From positions 1 to 7,659 of the forward strand of contig JAIVHA010000005.1 in assembly GCA_020201295.1 (NCBI GenBank): a stretch of 7,659 nucleotides of DNA, written 5' to 3'. Each line of letters opens with the position of its first letter. Position 1 is the first letter of the stretch. This document shows, one piece after another, positions 6,893 to 7,659 of this stretch. The notes beneath the pieces are model-generated. The model saw nothing but the letters and a program-made list of their open reading frames with translations, was not told the DNA's origin and made no database searches. The stretch comes from Lysobacteraceae bacterium (GTDB lineage Bacteria; Pseudomonadota; Gammaproteobacteria; DSM-19610). Both the position numbers and the translations under genes were made by a program.

Positions 6893-7659
6893 ATGGAAGA
6901 GCAGTACCATCCCGACGTCGTCGAAGCCACTGCCCAGGAATACTGGGAACAACACCGGACCTTCCAGGCCCGGGAGGACGCCCCCGGAGAGAAATACTAC
7001 TGCCTGTCCATGTTCCCCTATCCCTCGGGACGGCTGCACATGGGGCATGTGCGCAACTACACCATCGGTGACGTGATCTCCCGCTACCAGCGCATGCAGG
7101 GCCGCAATGTGCTGCAGCCCATGGGCTGGGACGCCTTCGGCCTGCCGGCGGAGGGCGCGGCCATCAAGAACAGGATGCCGCCCGCCAAGTGGACCTACGA
7201 GAACATCGACTACATGCGCGGCCAGCTGCAGCGCCTGGGTTTCGGCTATGACTGGCAGCGGGAACTGGCTACCTGCACGCCCCGGTACTACCGCTGGGAA
7301 CAGTGGTTCTTCACCAAACTGTTCGAAAAGGGACTGGTGTACAAGAAAAAGGCCACCGTCAACTGGGACCCGGTGGACCAGACGGTGCTGGCCAACGAAC
7401 AGGTCATCGACGGTCGTGGCTGGCGTTCCGGCGCCCTCGTGGAGCGGCGCGAAATTCCCCAGTGGTTCCTGAAGATCACCGCCTATGCGGACCAGTTGCT
7501 GGCGGACCTGGATCGGCTGGAGGGCTGGCCCGAGCAGGTGCGCACCATGCAGGCCAACTGGATCGGCCGCTCCGAGGGGGTGGAACTGCGGTTCGCCGTG
7601 GCGGGGCGTGACGAGCCGCTGAGCGTGTTCACCACCCGTCCCGATACCCTCATGGGGGT
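6893..7659 (+). CDS. leuS: Leucyl-tRNA synthetase, 3' end cut by window edge
   Basis: LeuRS charges tRNA-Leu with leucine in the cytoplasm and edits mischarged tRNA. The first 255 codons (of a protein usually about 860 residues) are present and the frame is open to the edge. Visible features are the Rossmann-fold entry with the HIGH motif as HMGH (49-52), WDAFGLPAEGAA (79-90), ELATCTPRYYRWEQ (124-137), TVLANEQVIDG (164-174), and the start of the CP1 editing domain with NWIGRSEGVE (222-231) and TTRPDT (247-252), including the specificity threonine at 252. Residue numbering matches E. coli as I recall it. The ZN-1 cysteines of E. coli (159, 176, 179) are Asp, Gly and Ser here, so this module probably does not bind zinc. 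The KMSKS motif lies beyond the window. The ATG at 6893 gives the expected N-terminus (MEEQY), although the ribosome-binding sequence is weak. Confidence 0.98.
   Translation, partial: MEEQYHPDVVEATAQEYWEQHRTFQAREDAPGEKYYCLSMFPYPSGRLHMGHVRNYTIGDVISRYQRMQGRNVLQPMGWDAFGLPAEGAAIKNRMPPAKWTYENIDYMRGQLQRLGFGYDWQRELATCTPRYYRWEQWFFTKLFEKGLVYKKKATVNWDPVDQTVLANEQVIDGRGWRSGALVERREIPQWFLKITAYADQLLADLDRLEGWPEQVRTMQANWIGRSEGVELRFAVAGRDEPLSVFTTRPDTLMG

Overview
The window reads as chromosomal DNA from a GC-rich gammaproteobacterium. LeuRS is close to the Escherichia coli form as I remember it, keeping the same residue numbering through position 255. A YbeL-type zinc-ribbon gene lies divergently beside leuS, as in enterics, and a PilU-type ATPase is present. 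The combination of NiFe-hydrogenase maturation genes with type IV pilus retraction would suit a free-living environmental lineage such as the purple or colourless sulfur bacteria. That placement is inference; no rRNA or other decisive marker is present.

Layout, high to low coordinates. leuS (6893 to the right edge, + strand, cut off) is the only rightward gene. A 283-bp divergent spacer (6610-6892) separates it from five leftward genes. The spacer carries a striking 110-bp element with 29-bp imperfect inverted arms and two inner hairpins. The leftward genes in order of transcription are: a ybeL-like zinc-ribbon protein (6609-6082), pilU (6023-4959), a Na/Pi-cotransporter family protein with a PhoU-like tail (4866-3199), hypF (3202-929), and hypE (927 to the left edge, cut off just before its C-terminal active motif). 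Nothing points to an integrated mobile element, CRISPR array, tRNA or rRNA.

How the genes relate. HypF and HypE act in succession: HypF makes the carbamoyl group from carbamoyl phosphate and transfers it to the HypE C-terminal cysteine, and HypE dehydrates it to the cyanide ligand of the NiFe-hydrogenase active site. They are separated by a single base and so are probably co-translated. The usual hypC and hypD are not between them. The transporter stop overlaps the hypF GTG start by four bases, and this junction is built from four tandem copies of a 7-bp unit. The unit carries its own start, stop and ribosome-binding sequence, so both reading frames appear to survive changes in copy number. 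The remaining genes are housekeeping or cell-surface functions with no evident link to hydrogenase.

The most notable observations are the heptamer junction and the leuS-upstream inverted-repeat element. I did not find a convincing undescribed multi-gene system.
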